From assembly GCA_019359765.1 (NCBI GenBank), contig JAHHGU010000046.1, positions 1-43,486 of the forward strand: a DNA stretch of 43,486 nucleotides, in the 5' to 3' direction. How positions within the stretch are numbered: the stretch's first letter is position 1; every line of letters starts with the position of its first letter. Source of the stretch: Aphanothece sp. CMT-3BRIN-NPC111. Lineage in GTDB: Bacteria > Cyanobacteriota > Cyanobacteriia > Cyanobacteriales > JAHHGU01. A program made the translations under genes and the position numbers. Below, in pieces: positions 1-6,919 of the stretch. Below the pieces are notes generated by a model. That model worked only from the letters and a program-made list of their open reading frames with translations, ran no database searches and was not told the DNA's origin.

Positions 1-372
1 TTTCTTTGTGGTTTATACTCAATACTCAAGTTGCTCTCGTTGTACCTTGACTCAAAACAAAGCGTTTTTACCTAACCGTTCAAGGGCATTGCGCTGTTTA
101 CGCTGGGGGGAGATTTAATTTATTGTATTGACACTAATAAACAAAGTCACTGGCACCTGTGTCTGTTTATAAGGCAGGCGATCTGGTATGGCAAGTGGCT
201 TACTGACCCTAAAAATTAGGCGAGCCTATGGTTATGGAAACTGATCATTGCCACTTCCCTTAACTATGGGAAGATCACGGCTTAATTGCGCGTTTTGATC
301 GACCGAGACAAAGCCTTCCCCAAAGGGATAGGAGAACCGCACCGCGACTCGGAAAGAGTTCCCCCACGTTCT
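1..372. other. Left-edge region without a recognised gene
   Basis: No convincing coding sequence is seen on either strand. An in-frame TTG at 286 would lengthen the downstream kaiB-like protein by 29 residues, but that extension (basic, proline-rich) has no counterpart in known KaiB proteins. The region presumably holds the kaiB promoter. I could not pick out a clear -35/-10 pair. Confidence 0.5.
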
Positions 373-660
373 ATGCCAGCGACAACCCCTAGCTATGTCC
401 TCCGCTTGTTTGTTTCTGGTCACAGTGCAACCACTGAACGCACCCTCCAGATACTACACAAGCTGTTAGAACAATCTCTCGGTTACCCTTATACCTTAAA
501 AGTAATTGACATTTTCAAGCACCCAGATCAGGCTGATGCCAATCAAATTTCTGCCACACCTACGCTGGTTAGAGTTTGGCCTCAGCCTATCCGTAGAATT
601 GTCGGTGACCTTAATGATGTCGAGAGGGTATTACAAGTACTAGCTGCCCCAGAGGTTTAA
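373..660 (+). CDS. kaiB: KaiB-family circadian clock protein, stand-alone
   Basis: The 95-residue product has the thioredoxin-like KaiB fold. Visible hallmarks are the first strand YVLRLFVSG, the centre YTLKVIDIFKHPDQA, the segment ATPTLVRVWPQPIRRIVGDL and a short C-terminal helix. KaiB binds the KaiC CI ring after fold switching, sequesters KaiA and acts on the SasA/CikA output kinases. ATG 373 is chosen because it puts the first strand where KaiB proteins have it; the TTG at 286 gives an unmatched extension. No kaiA or kaiC lies nearby, whereas the core clock gene is normally in kaiABC. It ends slightly earlier than canonical KaiB (about 102 residues) and lacks the acidic tail. It could therefore be a divergent KaiB2/KaiB3-type paralog rather than the core clock protein. 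Confidence 0.88.
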   Translation: MPATTPSYVLRLFVSGHSATTERTLQILHKLLEQSLGYPYTLKVIDIFKHPDQADANQISATPTLVRVWPQPIRRIVGDLNDVERVLQVLAAPEV

Positions 661-779
661 GTACGGAACATTTCCCCAATCAGTTCGTGTAGGGCTTTCC
701 GATTGCCACATAACTGATGACGTAGCTTTTTATTTAATAAGCGTCAAAATTAAACTAAAACCATCCCATTAAATTAGTA

Positions 780-1172
780 ATGCAGATTACCCAATGTCTC
801 CATGCAGCAGTTCTTGTTTCTGATTTAGAACGAGCAGAGCATTTCTATGGCAATGTGTTGGGATTATCCAAGGTAGAGCGATCGCTCAAATACCCAGGAG
901 CTTGGTATCAAGTTGGAGAGTTCCAAATTCACCTGATTATAGACCCAGGTATTCAAGCACAGCTACAGAACTCAGAAAAATGGGGACGCAACCACCACGT
1001 TGCTTTCTCAGTTGCCAACTTAGATGAAGCTAAAGAAGAGTTACTCGCTCACGGTTGTAATGTGCAAATGAGTGCATCTGGTCGTGCCGCCCTATTTACC
1101 CAAGATCCAGATGGCAACGTTGTTGAGCTAAAGGCGGGATCACCCATATATAGCAGCCGCCATAAGGGTTAG
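780..1172 (+). CDS. VOC-family (glyoxalase/bleomycin-resistance fold) protein
   Basis: This 130-residue protein carries two beta-alpha-beta-beta-beta units of the vicinal oxygen chelate superfamily. It opens with LHAAVLVSDLERAEHFYGNVLGL and continues with NHHVAFSV and a closing DPDGNVVELK. The likely metal ligands are His8 in the first unit, a His of the NHH segment and the Glu of VVEL. VOC proteins include glyoxalase I, extradiol dioxygenases and resistance proteins; the sequence alone does not give the substrate. The ATG lies about 120 bp after kaiB on the same strand. No partner gene suggests a pathway, so it is best left as a VOC-domain protein. Confidence 0.85.
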   Translation: MQITQCLHAAVLVSDLERAEHFYGNVLGLSKVERSLKYPGAWYQVGEFQIHLIIDPGIQAQLQNSEKWGRNHHVAFSVANLDEAKEELLAHGCNVQMSASGRAALFTQDPDGNVVELKAGSPIYSSRHKG

Positions 1173-1242
1173 GACAATTGACGCTACTGCAATGATAGGA
1201 CTTAGGCATTGCCCCTGATGTGAAAGAGTGCGTAAGCCCTAA

Positions 1243-2541
1243 ATGAAAATAATTGCATATACCTACAGCGATCCCTTATTAGAACCAGCACCCGCTGCCT
1301 TTATTTGGGGTTGGGAAGTGGATCGGGTTTATCAAGATTTGGGAGAACGCCAGCAATTGTGGCAGCTATTAAAAGATTGCCAGACAGAACCAGCTGATTA
1401 TCTGTTAATCCGGCGGCTGGAAGAACTGGGTGACTCGGTGGAAGAAGTGAGCGATCGCCTTACTCAACTAGAATCTCTGGGTATCCAGTTGGTAGCAACA
1501 GAAGCAGAGGTTCCACTACAGGTGAACTTGCTGCAACTACTGCAACAAATTCAGTATAGCCAGCGCAGTCGGCGCATCCGCCAAGGACACGCACGTAGCC
1601 GACTCAGAGCTTCACCGCCTCCGGGGAAAGTGCCCTACGGCTATCGGCGCGGTAAAGACCGCTACATCCTAGACCGTAGTGCTGCGCCCGTGGTTAAGGA
1701 CTTTTTTGAACAATTTCTGCTCTATGGCTCTCTACGCGGGGCGGTTAGATATCTAGAAAAGAAATACGCCAAGAAAATTTCCGCAACTACTGGACAACGC
1801 TGGCTGACTAACCCAGTCTATCGGGGGGACACAGCTTATCAAAACGGTCACGTTATCTCTGATACTCATGTCCCAATTATTTCTAGAGAAGAAGCCGCGC
1901 AAATTGACCGTATCCTGCGGCGCAACCGTCGCCTTCCTCCTCGTACTGCTAGCGCTCCTCGTTCCCTGGCAGGTTTGGTTGTCTGCGGAGAGTGCAACTC
2001 ACCCATGACTGTAAGCCGCGTGACAACCCCTCGCCAACAGCAGGAATATCTGTACCTGCGTCCAAGCCTATGTCCCAAGCAGCCAAAGTGTCGCGTGATC
2101 GCCTACGAGAAAGTATTAGAGCAAACCATTCAAAAAATTTGTCAGGACTTACCCAGAGCAGTTGCTGGTATAAATATACCCAGCACAGATAAGATGAAGC
2201 TCTTGCTCACTGATGAAATTGCTAACAAACAAGATATCTTAGCCCAGTTACCCGCTCTGACGACTAATGGCATCCTGGATGCAGAAACTGCTGAGCTACG
2301 CGCTTACAAACTGCGTACAGAAATTGCCCAAATCCAAGCTAAACTGGCGACTCTACCGCCAGTAAATTTACAAGCGATCGCTCAAGCTGTTTCTATTCCA
2401 CAATTCTGGCTAGACTTATCTGAATCTGAGCGTCGATTCTACTTCCGAGAATTTCTACGCCAAATTGAGATTGTCCGTTGCCTTGAAGAATGGCAAATTA
2501 GGCTGATTTTTATTTTTAATGCTTTTATGCCTAATAGTTGA
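1243..2541 (+). CDS. XisF-like large serine recombinase family protein with altered catalytic residues
   Basis: The 432-residue protein has the layout of a large serine recombinase. Residues 1-90 form a resolvase-like domain, followed by a basic helix near residues 100-125. A Recombinase domain starts at VPYGYRRG and runs through the LTNPVYRGD segment. A zinc ribbon with CGEC and CPKQPKC pairs and a C-terminal helical part complete it. Cyanobacterial relatives include XisF, needed for fdxN-element excision. Here the usual LDRLGR motif reads LEELGD, replacing both active-site arginines with acidic residues, and YxRVS reads AYTYS, losing the first arginine while keeping a serine. It may therefore be a non-catalytic or accessory DNA-binding member. 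It sits 76 bp upstream of ccmP on the same strand, with no attachment site or element visible. Confidence 0.75.
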   Translation: MKIIAYTYSDPLLEPAPAAFIWGWEVDRVYQDLGERQQLWQLLKDCQTEPADYLLIRRLEELGDSVEEVSDRLTQLESLGIQLVATEAEVPLQVNLLQLLQQIQYSQRSRRIRQGHARSRLRASPPPGKVPYGYRRGKDRYILDRSAAPVVKDFFEQFLLYGSLRGAVRYLEKKYAKKISATTGQRWLTNPVYRGDTAYQNGHVISDTHVPIISREEAAQIDRILRRNRRLPPRTASAPRSLAGLVVCGECNSPMTVSRVTTPRQQQEYLYLRPSLCPKQPKCRVIAYEKVLEQTIQKICQDLPRAVAGINIPSTDKMKLLLTDEIANKQDILAQLPALTTNGILDAETAELRAYKLRTEIAQIQAKLATLPPVNLQAIAQAVSIPQFWLDLSESERRFYFREFLRQIEIVRCLEEWQIRLIFIFNAFMPNS

Positions 2542-2617
2542 TGTCTGGCTGAACGAAACGCTTTTTATAGACAAAGAAAACACAAGATATCTATTAACGC
2601 AATAGGAGAATTAAACC

Positions 2618-3259
2618 TTGGGTATAGAACTGCGTAGCTATGTATTTCTAGACAATTTGCAGCCTCAGCACGCGGCTTATATGGGGACGGTGGCGTTAGG
2701 GTTCTTACCTTTGCCAGGTGATACGTCCTTGTGGGTTGAAATCTCACCAGGCATTGAAATTAACCGGATTACGGATATCGCTTTGAAAAGCACCTCTGTA
2801 CGTCCTGGGGTGCAGGTTGTTGAACGACTTTACGGTCTTCTAGAAGTTCACTCCAGCCAACAGGGAGAAACGCGGGCTGCGGGAAAAGCTATTTTGCAGG
2901 CACTGGGAGTTCGCCAGCAAGAGTGTCTCAAGCCTCGCGTCATTTCTAGTCAAATTATCCGCAATATTGATGCCCACCAAACACAAATGATCAATCGCAC
3001 CCGGCGTGGGCAGATGATTTTAGCAGGGCAAACCCTTTATGTTTTGGAGGTTCAGCCTGCCGCCTACGCTGCCCTAGCTGCGAACGAGGCAGAGAAAGCT
3101 GCCTTGATTAATATTCTAGAAATTGGGGCGGTCGGTAGCTTCGGACGCCTCTACTTAGGAGGAGCAGAACAGGATATTATCGCGGGTTCTGCTGCGGCGT
3201 TGGCGGCGATTGAAAATGTGGTTGGGCGTGAAAATATTGCCATTGGAAGTAAGGAATAG
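2618..3259 (+). CDS. ccmP: CcmP, tandem-BMC carboxysome shell protein
   Basis: The product is 213 residues long, the length of Synechococcus CcmP, and contains two fused bacterial microcompartment domains (about 1-105 and 106-213). The N-terminus GIELRSYVFLDNLQPQHAAY and the segment LWVEISPGIEINRITDIALK fit this family. CcmP forms trimers that stack into a double-layered pseudohexamer with a gated pore, thought to admit larger metabolites such as ribulose bisphosphate or 3-phosphoglycerate to the beta-carboxysome. The start is a TTG at 2618 preceded by GGAGAA with good spacing; an ATG is not available. It lies away from any ccmKLMN cluster, as is usual for ccmP. Confidence 0.88.
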   Translation: MGIELRSYVFLDNLQPQHAAYMGTVALGFLPLPGDTSLWVEISPGIEINRITDIALKSTSVRPGVQVVERLYGLLEVHSSQQGETRAAGKAILQALGVRQQECLKPRVISSQIIRNIDAHQTQMINRTRRGQMILAGQTLYVLEVQPAAYAALAANEAEKAALINILEIGAVGSFGRLYLGGAEQDIIAGSAAALAAIENVVGRENIAIGSKE

Positions 3260-3345
3260 CTATTGCCAGCCTTTCTAGGTATTTTAAATTTGCGCTTTAC
3301 CTCATTAGGCCTACGTTCTACAGGAAAAATTACCAATTTGCAGAT

Positions 3346-4254
3346 ATGTCTAGAGAGCATCTTGCCCTACTTAATTCGGGTGCAGTTAGATGGATTGAAT
3401 GGAGAAGGAAAAACCCAGATATTGAACCTGACCTTAGCCAAGCTAACTTGAGAGAAACTAATCTTAGAGGTGCCAACCTCAAAGCAGCTAACCTCACAAG
3501 GGCAGATCTGTACAATAGTAAACTTATTGCAGCTAACCTCATAGGGGCTAATTTCAGCCACGCTAACCTCCAGGAAGCTGAACTTATGGAGGCTCACCTT
3601 CACGGAGCAAACCTCAGCATTGCTAACCTCAGCGAAGCAAATCTCAGTAATGCCGATCTCAGTGAGGCTAATTTAATTGGGGCTGACCTGAGAAAAACTA
3701 ATCTTAAAGATGCCGATCTGAGTAATGCTAACCTGATCGGGACTGACCTAAGAGGGGCTAACCTCAGAGGAGCCGATCTTAGTAACGCTAAACTTAGAAG
3801 GACTAACCTTAGCGAAGCTGACCTGATCGCAAGTAATTTTAGTAATACCAACCTTAGTGAGGCTAATCTTCACGAAGCTGAACTCCTTGACGCTCACCTT
3901 TACAGAGCTGATCTCTACAAAGCTAACCTCAGCAATGCCCACCTGAATGGGGCTTACCTATTCGGGGCTAATCTGAGTGAAGCAGAGCTTTACAAGGCTG
4001 ACTTGAGATGGACTAACCTCAGCAAAACTAACCTTGAAAAAGCTAGCTTAAGGGGGACTAATTTGAGAGGCGCTAACTTGAGAGGCGCTAATCTCAAAGA
4101 GGCTAACTTGAGAGGTGCTAACTTGAGAGGTGCTAACTTGAGAGGTGCTAATCTCAAAGAGGCTAACTTAATAGGCACTAACCTCGAAGAGGCTAACTTA
4201 ATAGGCGCTAACCTCCAAGGGGCAGTTATGCCTGATGGTAAAATCCACTCCTAA
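3346..4254 (+). CDS. Pentapeptide-repeat protein
   Basis: The 302-residue protein begins with a short helical leader (SREHLALLNSGAVRWIEWRR), then runs almost entirely as A(D/N)LxX pentapeptides from about residue 34 to the end. Such repeats fold into a right-handed quadrilateral beta-helix. Some members mimic DNA (Qnr, MfpA), but most cyanobacterial ones have no known role. No signal peptide or membrane segment is seen. The last third is built from near-identical 15-base units (about 4066-4215), indicating recent repeat amplification at DNA level. It follows ccmP by 86 bp on the same strand and could be cotranscribed with it. Confidence 0.85.
   Translation: MSREHLALLNSGAVRWIEWRRKNPDIEPDLSQANLRETNLRGANLKAANLTRADLYNSKLIAANLIGANFSHANLQEAELMEAHLHGANLSIANLSEANLSNADLSEANLIGADLRKTNLKDADLSNANLIGTDLRGANLRGADLSNAKLRRTNLSEADLIASNFSNTNLSEANLHEAELLDAHLYRADLYKANLSNAHLNGAYLFGANLSEAELYKADLRWTNLSKTNLEKASLRGTNLRGANLRGANLKEANLRGANLRGANLRGANLKEANLIGTNLEEANLIGANLQGAVMPDGKIHS
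4066..4215 (+). repeat. Recently amplified 15-bp units within the pentapeptide gene
   Basis: Units of the form AACTTGAGAGGYGCT and AATCTCAAAGAGGCT recur with very few differences, including two copies of a longer block (two or three AACTTGAGAGG units followed by one AATCTCAAAGAG unit). The low synonymous variation compared with the earlier part of the gene points to recent tandem duplication. Confidence 0.7.
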
Positions 4255-4269
4255 AACACCAGTAAAGAC

Positions 4270-4365
4270 GATTTGAAAGGTTTTTAACTGCTTGCACTAA
4301 ACGGATAAACACAGCTTTGAGCAGATATTGGGTCTTCTAAAATTATTCTTCGGATAGGCTCTAAG
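4270..4365. repeat. Degraded MITE-like copy (CCTATCCGAA family), right end only
   Basis: The right end TTCTTCGGATAGGCTCTAAG (4346-4365) matches the terminal repeat of the elements at 6013-6131 and 6165-6278. The interior has the same GGTTTTTAAC and GATAAACACAG-like core. The left terminal repeat is not recognisable, so this is a decayed copy. Confidence 0.55.
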
Positions 4366-4415
4366 TAAGAAATTTAATAGCCGCATTGCATCATGGCATT
4401 TGGGATGAACGGCTG

Positions 4416-4464
4416 AATGCGATCGCCAGCAGTCCTGACGACACTAGCTGTCTGCGATCGCATT
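4416..4464. terminator. Hairpin with HIP1 octamers in both arms
   Basis: AATGCGATCGC (4416-4426) and GCGATCGCATT (4454-4464) are perfect inverted repeats of 11 bp around a 27-nt loop. It lies between the convergent pentapeptide and AMIN genes and may terminate one or both. No strong T-tract follows, so termination is inferred from position. Confidence 0.4.
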
Positions 4465-4582
4465 TCAGTCTATTTTAGAAAAGATCGCGTTCGCGTAGCG
4501 GCGACCCAGGAGCTAGCGTGTTGCCTAGCAACGTATCACTTCTTCAAAAAGTGATGAAGGCGCTCAATAGGCACACTTTTTT

Positions 4583-5017
4583 TCAGCAGCTGTGTCTGGC
4601 AAAGCAATTGGTATTACTATCATCAATCCGCTGAGGTTTGGGAAGAAACACCGACCACTGTTGTGCTGTGGTTCCCAAAAATTGCACTTTGGTGGGGTCT
4701 AGCGTGTAACCCGGCTTGACTTCAATCACTAAGCGAGTCGTCGTGTCATCCAACTGCCCTATTCGTAAAAGGCGAATCTCCTGCCCCTTGAGGGGTTGTT
4801 TCACCGTCGGGCGTTTCAAAAGTGTACCAGGCAGATCGATGATCAGGCGCGTGGGGTCATAAATTAGCATGGCTTTGGGCTGAACTCCAGCATTGGTGCC
4901 AAAATCAAGCCGATTGGCGTTTTCATGCCAACGCCATTTCACAAGTTGACCAGCTTCAACAGGGACTGAAAAAGCAAAAACACTTCCTAAAGTCAGTAGT
5001 AACCAATTCAATCTCAC
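4583..5017 (-). CDS. Stand-alone AMIN-domain protein with signal peptide
   Basis: The 144-residue product has a signal peptide (MRLNWLLLTLGSVFAFSVPVEA) followed by one AMIN domain. Recognisable segments are KWRWHENANRLDFGTNAGVQPKA, the PTRLIIDLPGTLLKRP segment, and LRIGQLDDTTTRLVIEV. AMIN domains target periplasmic proteins such as AmiC amidases and secretins to peptidoglycan or the septum. This arrangement equals the N-terminus of cyanobacterial N-acetylmuramoyl-L-alanine amidases, but the catalytic domain is absent and no amidase coding is found downstream. I chose GTG 5017 over TTG 5035 because it gives the usual MRLxWLL start and has GGGAG upstream. It may be an amidase remnant or a genuine stand-alone cell-wall targeting protein. 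Confidence 0.75.
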   Translation of the reverse strand: MRLNWLLLTLGSVFAFSVPVEAGQLVKWRWHENANRLDFGTNAGVQPKAMLIYDPTRLIIDLPGTLLKRPTVKQPLKGQEIRLLRIGQLDDTTTRLVIEVKPGYTLDPTKVQFLGTTAQQWSVFLPKPQRIDDSNTNCFARHSC

Positions 5018-5261
5018 GGTAGCGGGTACTCCCAATCAGAGTGCAACTTTTTTCCTCAAAGAAGTTTACCCCTTCACAGAAACCTTCGGGAAGTGTAGGC
5101 GATATTGATATTCGTGGCCGTAGCACTAAATCAAGCATTAGCTCACCAAGGATTTGCTACTTCCTCTTGGCGATCGCACAAGCTGGCTTACTAAACAAGA
5201 GAGACGACTAGCGATGCCAACTTGATAACCAATCAAATTCCTCGTTTTAAGTAAGGGCATT

Positions 5262-5296
5262 TCAACTCAAAACTCAAAACTCAAAACTCAAAACTT
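5262..5296. repeat. Heptamer tandem repeat (AAAACTC)n abutting the GST stop codon
   Basis: Three exact AAAACTC heptamers (5269-5289), plus flanking partial units, end directly at the stop codon of the downstream minus-strand gst gene. Short tandemly repeated repetitive sequences of 7 bp are typical of filamentous cyanobacteria. Confidence 0.85.
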
Positions 5297-5947
5297 TTAT
5301 GCCATCATAGCTGCCATGCGCGATTTGAAAGCTTCGATCATCTTTGGGGTCGCTTGAGTCTCTTGCCATGTTGGACGTGCTATTAAGCGATCGCACCAAG
5401 CAGCCAGTTTGGGATAGTCATTCCAGGAAAAACTATCTCCTCGTAACCAAGGTACTATAGTACCAGCCACAGGTTCTGCAAGGGTTAAATTTTCACTGCC
5501 AAAAAAGGGACGCTCGTCCAGCAAACTCTCAAAAAACTTCAGTACTGTTGATATTTTCTGTTTTGCCTGCTCAATTTTTTCTGCGTCTCCTCCAGGCAAG
5601 CCTAATAATACAGGAGTTAATGGCATCGTGGCGGGCAATAGTTCGTTAATTGTTGCCATTTCCACCATCCGTACAATAGCTAAATCCCTGGGGTTGCTAG
5701 GCAACATTGAGGGTGTAGGATACTTTACATCTAAATAGTCCAATATCGCCAAGGACTCTACGATGTTAAAGTCATCATCTACCAAAGCAGGTATGTGGTG
5801 AAAAGGGTTAATTGCCAAAAAATCTGGTTTAAATTGTTCTCCATCCAGTTTTAGCTCAACAAGTTCAAACTCCAGCCCTTTTTCCAATAAAGTAATCCAG
5901 ACACGGCGAGAGTTTGGCGAAATTGGGTAGTGATAAAGCTTGATCAT
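5297..5947 (-). CDS. Glutathione S-transferase family protein
   Basis: The 216-residue protein has a thioredoxin-like N-terminal domain (MIKLYHYPISPNSRRVWITL; the cis-proline region NPFHHIPALVDDDF; the glutathione-contacting VESLAILDYLD). A helical C-terminal domain of about residues 90-216 follows. Serine 11 in the SPNSRR segment is the likely catalytic hydroxyl position. Soluble GSTs conjugate or isomerise electrophiles; the substrate cannot be told from sequence. The ATG at 5947 gives the normal GST start. The gene is flanked by a heptamer repeat at its 3' end and a MITE cluster on its 5' side. Confidence 0.9.
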   Translation of the reverse strand: MIKLYHYPISPNSRRVWITLLEKGLEFELVELKLDGEQFKPDFLAINPFHHIPALVDDDFNIVESLAILDYLDVKYPTPSMLPSNPRDLAIVRMVEMATINELLPATMPLTPVLLGLPGGDAEKIEQAKQKISTVLKFFESLLDERPFFGSENLTLAEPVAGTIVPWLRGDSFSWNDYPKLAAWCDRLIARPTWQETQATPKMIEAFKSRMAAMMA

Positions 5948-6012
5948 GAAAAAAAACTCACATTTTTTACTTGAGAAACGGTTTTTCTGGGGGTGATATT
6001 TTCATCAACTCA

Positions 6013-6131
6013 CTTAGCGCCTATCCGAAAAGTGGTTTTAAGATATTTTTAACCACAGATAAACACAGATGAACACAGATACCAGTACGTATTAGACCAG
6101 TAAAACGGATGTGAGAAAGATAGGCTCTTAG
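6013..6131. mobile_element. MITE-like element, CCTATCCGAA family (copy 1)
   Basis: The left end CTTAGCGCCTATCCGAAAAG (6013-6032) is the inverted counterpart of the right end AAAGATAGGCTCTTAG (6116-6131). The core carries the tandem ACACAGATAAACACAGATG-type stretch that recurs near 19060. No coding capacity is seen, so this is a non-autonomous element. The copy's right terminus is diverged. Confidence 0.65.
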
Positions 6132-6164
6132 CACCTACTTAAGTGCCAAGTAAAGGCTTAAGCC

Positions 6165-6278
6165 TAAGAGCCTATCCGAAAAATAATTTTGGTAGACCAA
6201 ATATCTGCGTTTATCTGCGTCTATCTGCTTTCATCTGCGGTAAAAACCTCTTAAATTGGCTTTTCGGATAGGTTCTAA
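6165..6278. mobile_element. MITE-like element, CCTATCCGAA family (copy 2)
   Basis: Terminal inverted repeats of about 18 bp are nearly perfect: TAAGAGCCTATCCGAAAA on the left and TTTTCGGATAGGTTCTAA (6261-6278) on the right. The 114-bp element lies 33 bp from copy 1 in the same intergenic space. Its right terminal repeat contains the stop codon of the pentapeptide gene (6275-6277). Confidence 0.75.
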
Positions 6279-6919
6279 GAAGCCATCTGAGCTACTGAAG
6301 TGGCAACTAAACAAGTACCTGTGAGGTTAACTCCATTCAAGTTAGCACCCTCTAACTCAGCACAAAGTAGATTCGCCCCCGTTAAATTAGCACCAGCAAG
6401 ATTCGCCCCCCGCAGATCTGCCTCTTCTAAATTGGCTTGGCTCAAACTAGCCCCTTGTAAATCTGCCTGACTCAAATCTGCTCCGTGAAGATTGGCTCCG
6501 TTGAGATTGGCACCCCGCAAGTCAGCACCCCGCAAGTCTACTCCCTGCAAGTTGACGCTCATCAAATTAGCACCACTCAAGAAACCACCAGCTAAAGATG
6601 CTTTGGTGAGCTTCGCCCCCATGAAGTTAGCCCCCCGCAGGTTAGTCCCCCGCAAGTCAGCACCACTCAAGTCAGCTTGCATCAAGTTGGCTCCCAACAA
6701 ATTCGCCCGCAAGTCAGCTGCCACCAACTGAGCGCCGAGTAGGTTAGCTCCCTCTAGACGCGCACCTTCCAGGTTGGAGTGTGAAAAATTTGCCCCTACT
6801 AAAGTAGCACCAGCAAGATTAATCCGCCGCAAGTCAACACTGGAGAGATCTTCGTCTTCTAAATTAGCTCCTGGCAGCTGCTTGAGTTTTCCAGAGCGAA
6901 TTGCTTCAATATCATCCAT
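6275..6919 (-). CDS. Pentapeptide-repeat protein, last gene of a three-gene run
   Basis: The 214-residue product has an N-terminal leader (MDDIEAIRSGKLKQLPGANL), then pentapeptide repeats to near the end. One repeat near AADLRANLLGANL is a residue short, which shifts the register by one and should make a kink in the beta-helix. The ATG overlaps the stop of the upstream DICT gene by 8 bases, suggesting translational coupling. The end is unusual: the TAG stop sits within the terminal inverted repeat of a MITE, so the native C-terminus may have been cut. No DNA-mimic or enzymatic function can be assigned. Confidence 0.85.
   Translation of the reverse strand: MDDIEAIRSGKLKQLPGANLEDEDLSSVDLRRINLAGATLVGANFSHSNLEGARLEGANLLGAQLVAADLRANLLGANLMQADLSGADLRGTNLRGANFMGAKLTKASLAGGFLSGANLMSVNLQGVDLRGADLRGANLNGANLHGADLSQADLQGASLSQANLEEADLRGANLAGANLTGANLLCAELEGANLNGVNLTGTCLVATSVAQMAS

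Noticed and set aside
3600..3942. Leu/Arg/Ser-rich minus-strand ORFs inside the pentapeptide gene
   Set aside because: They are antisense translations of the repeat codons and not independent genes.
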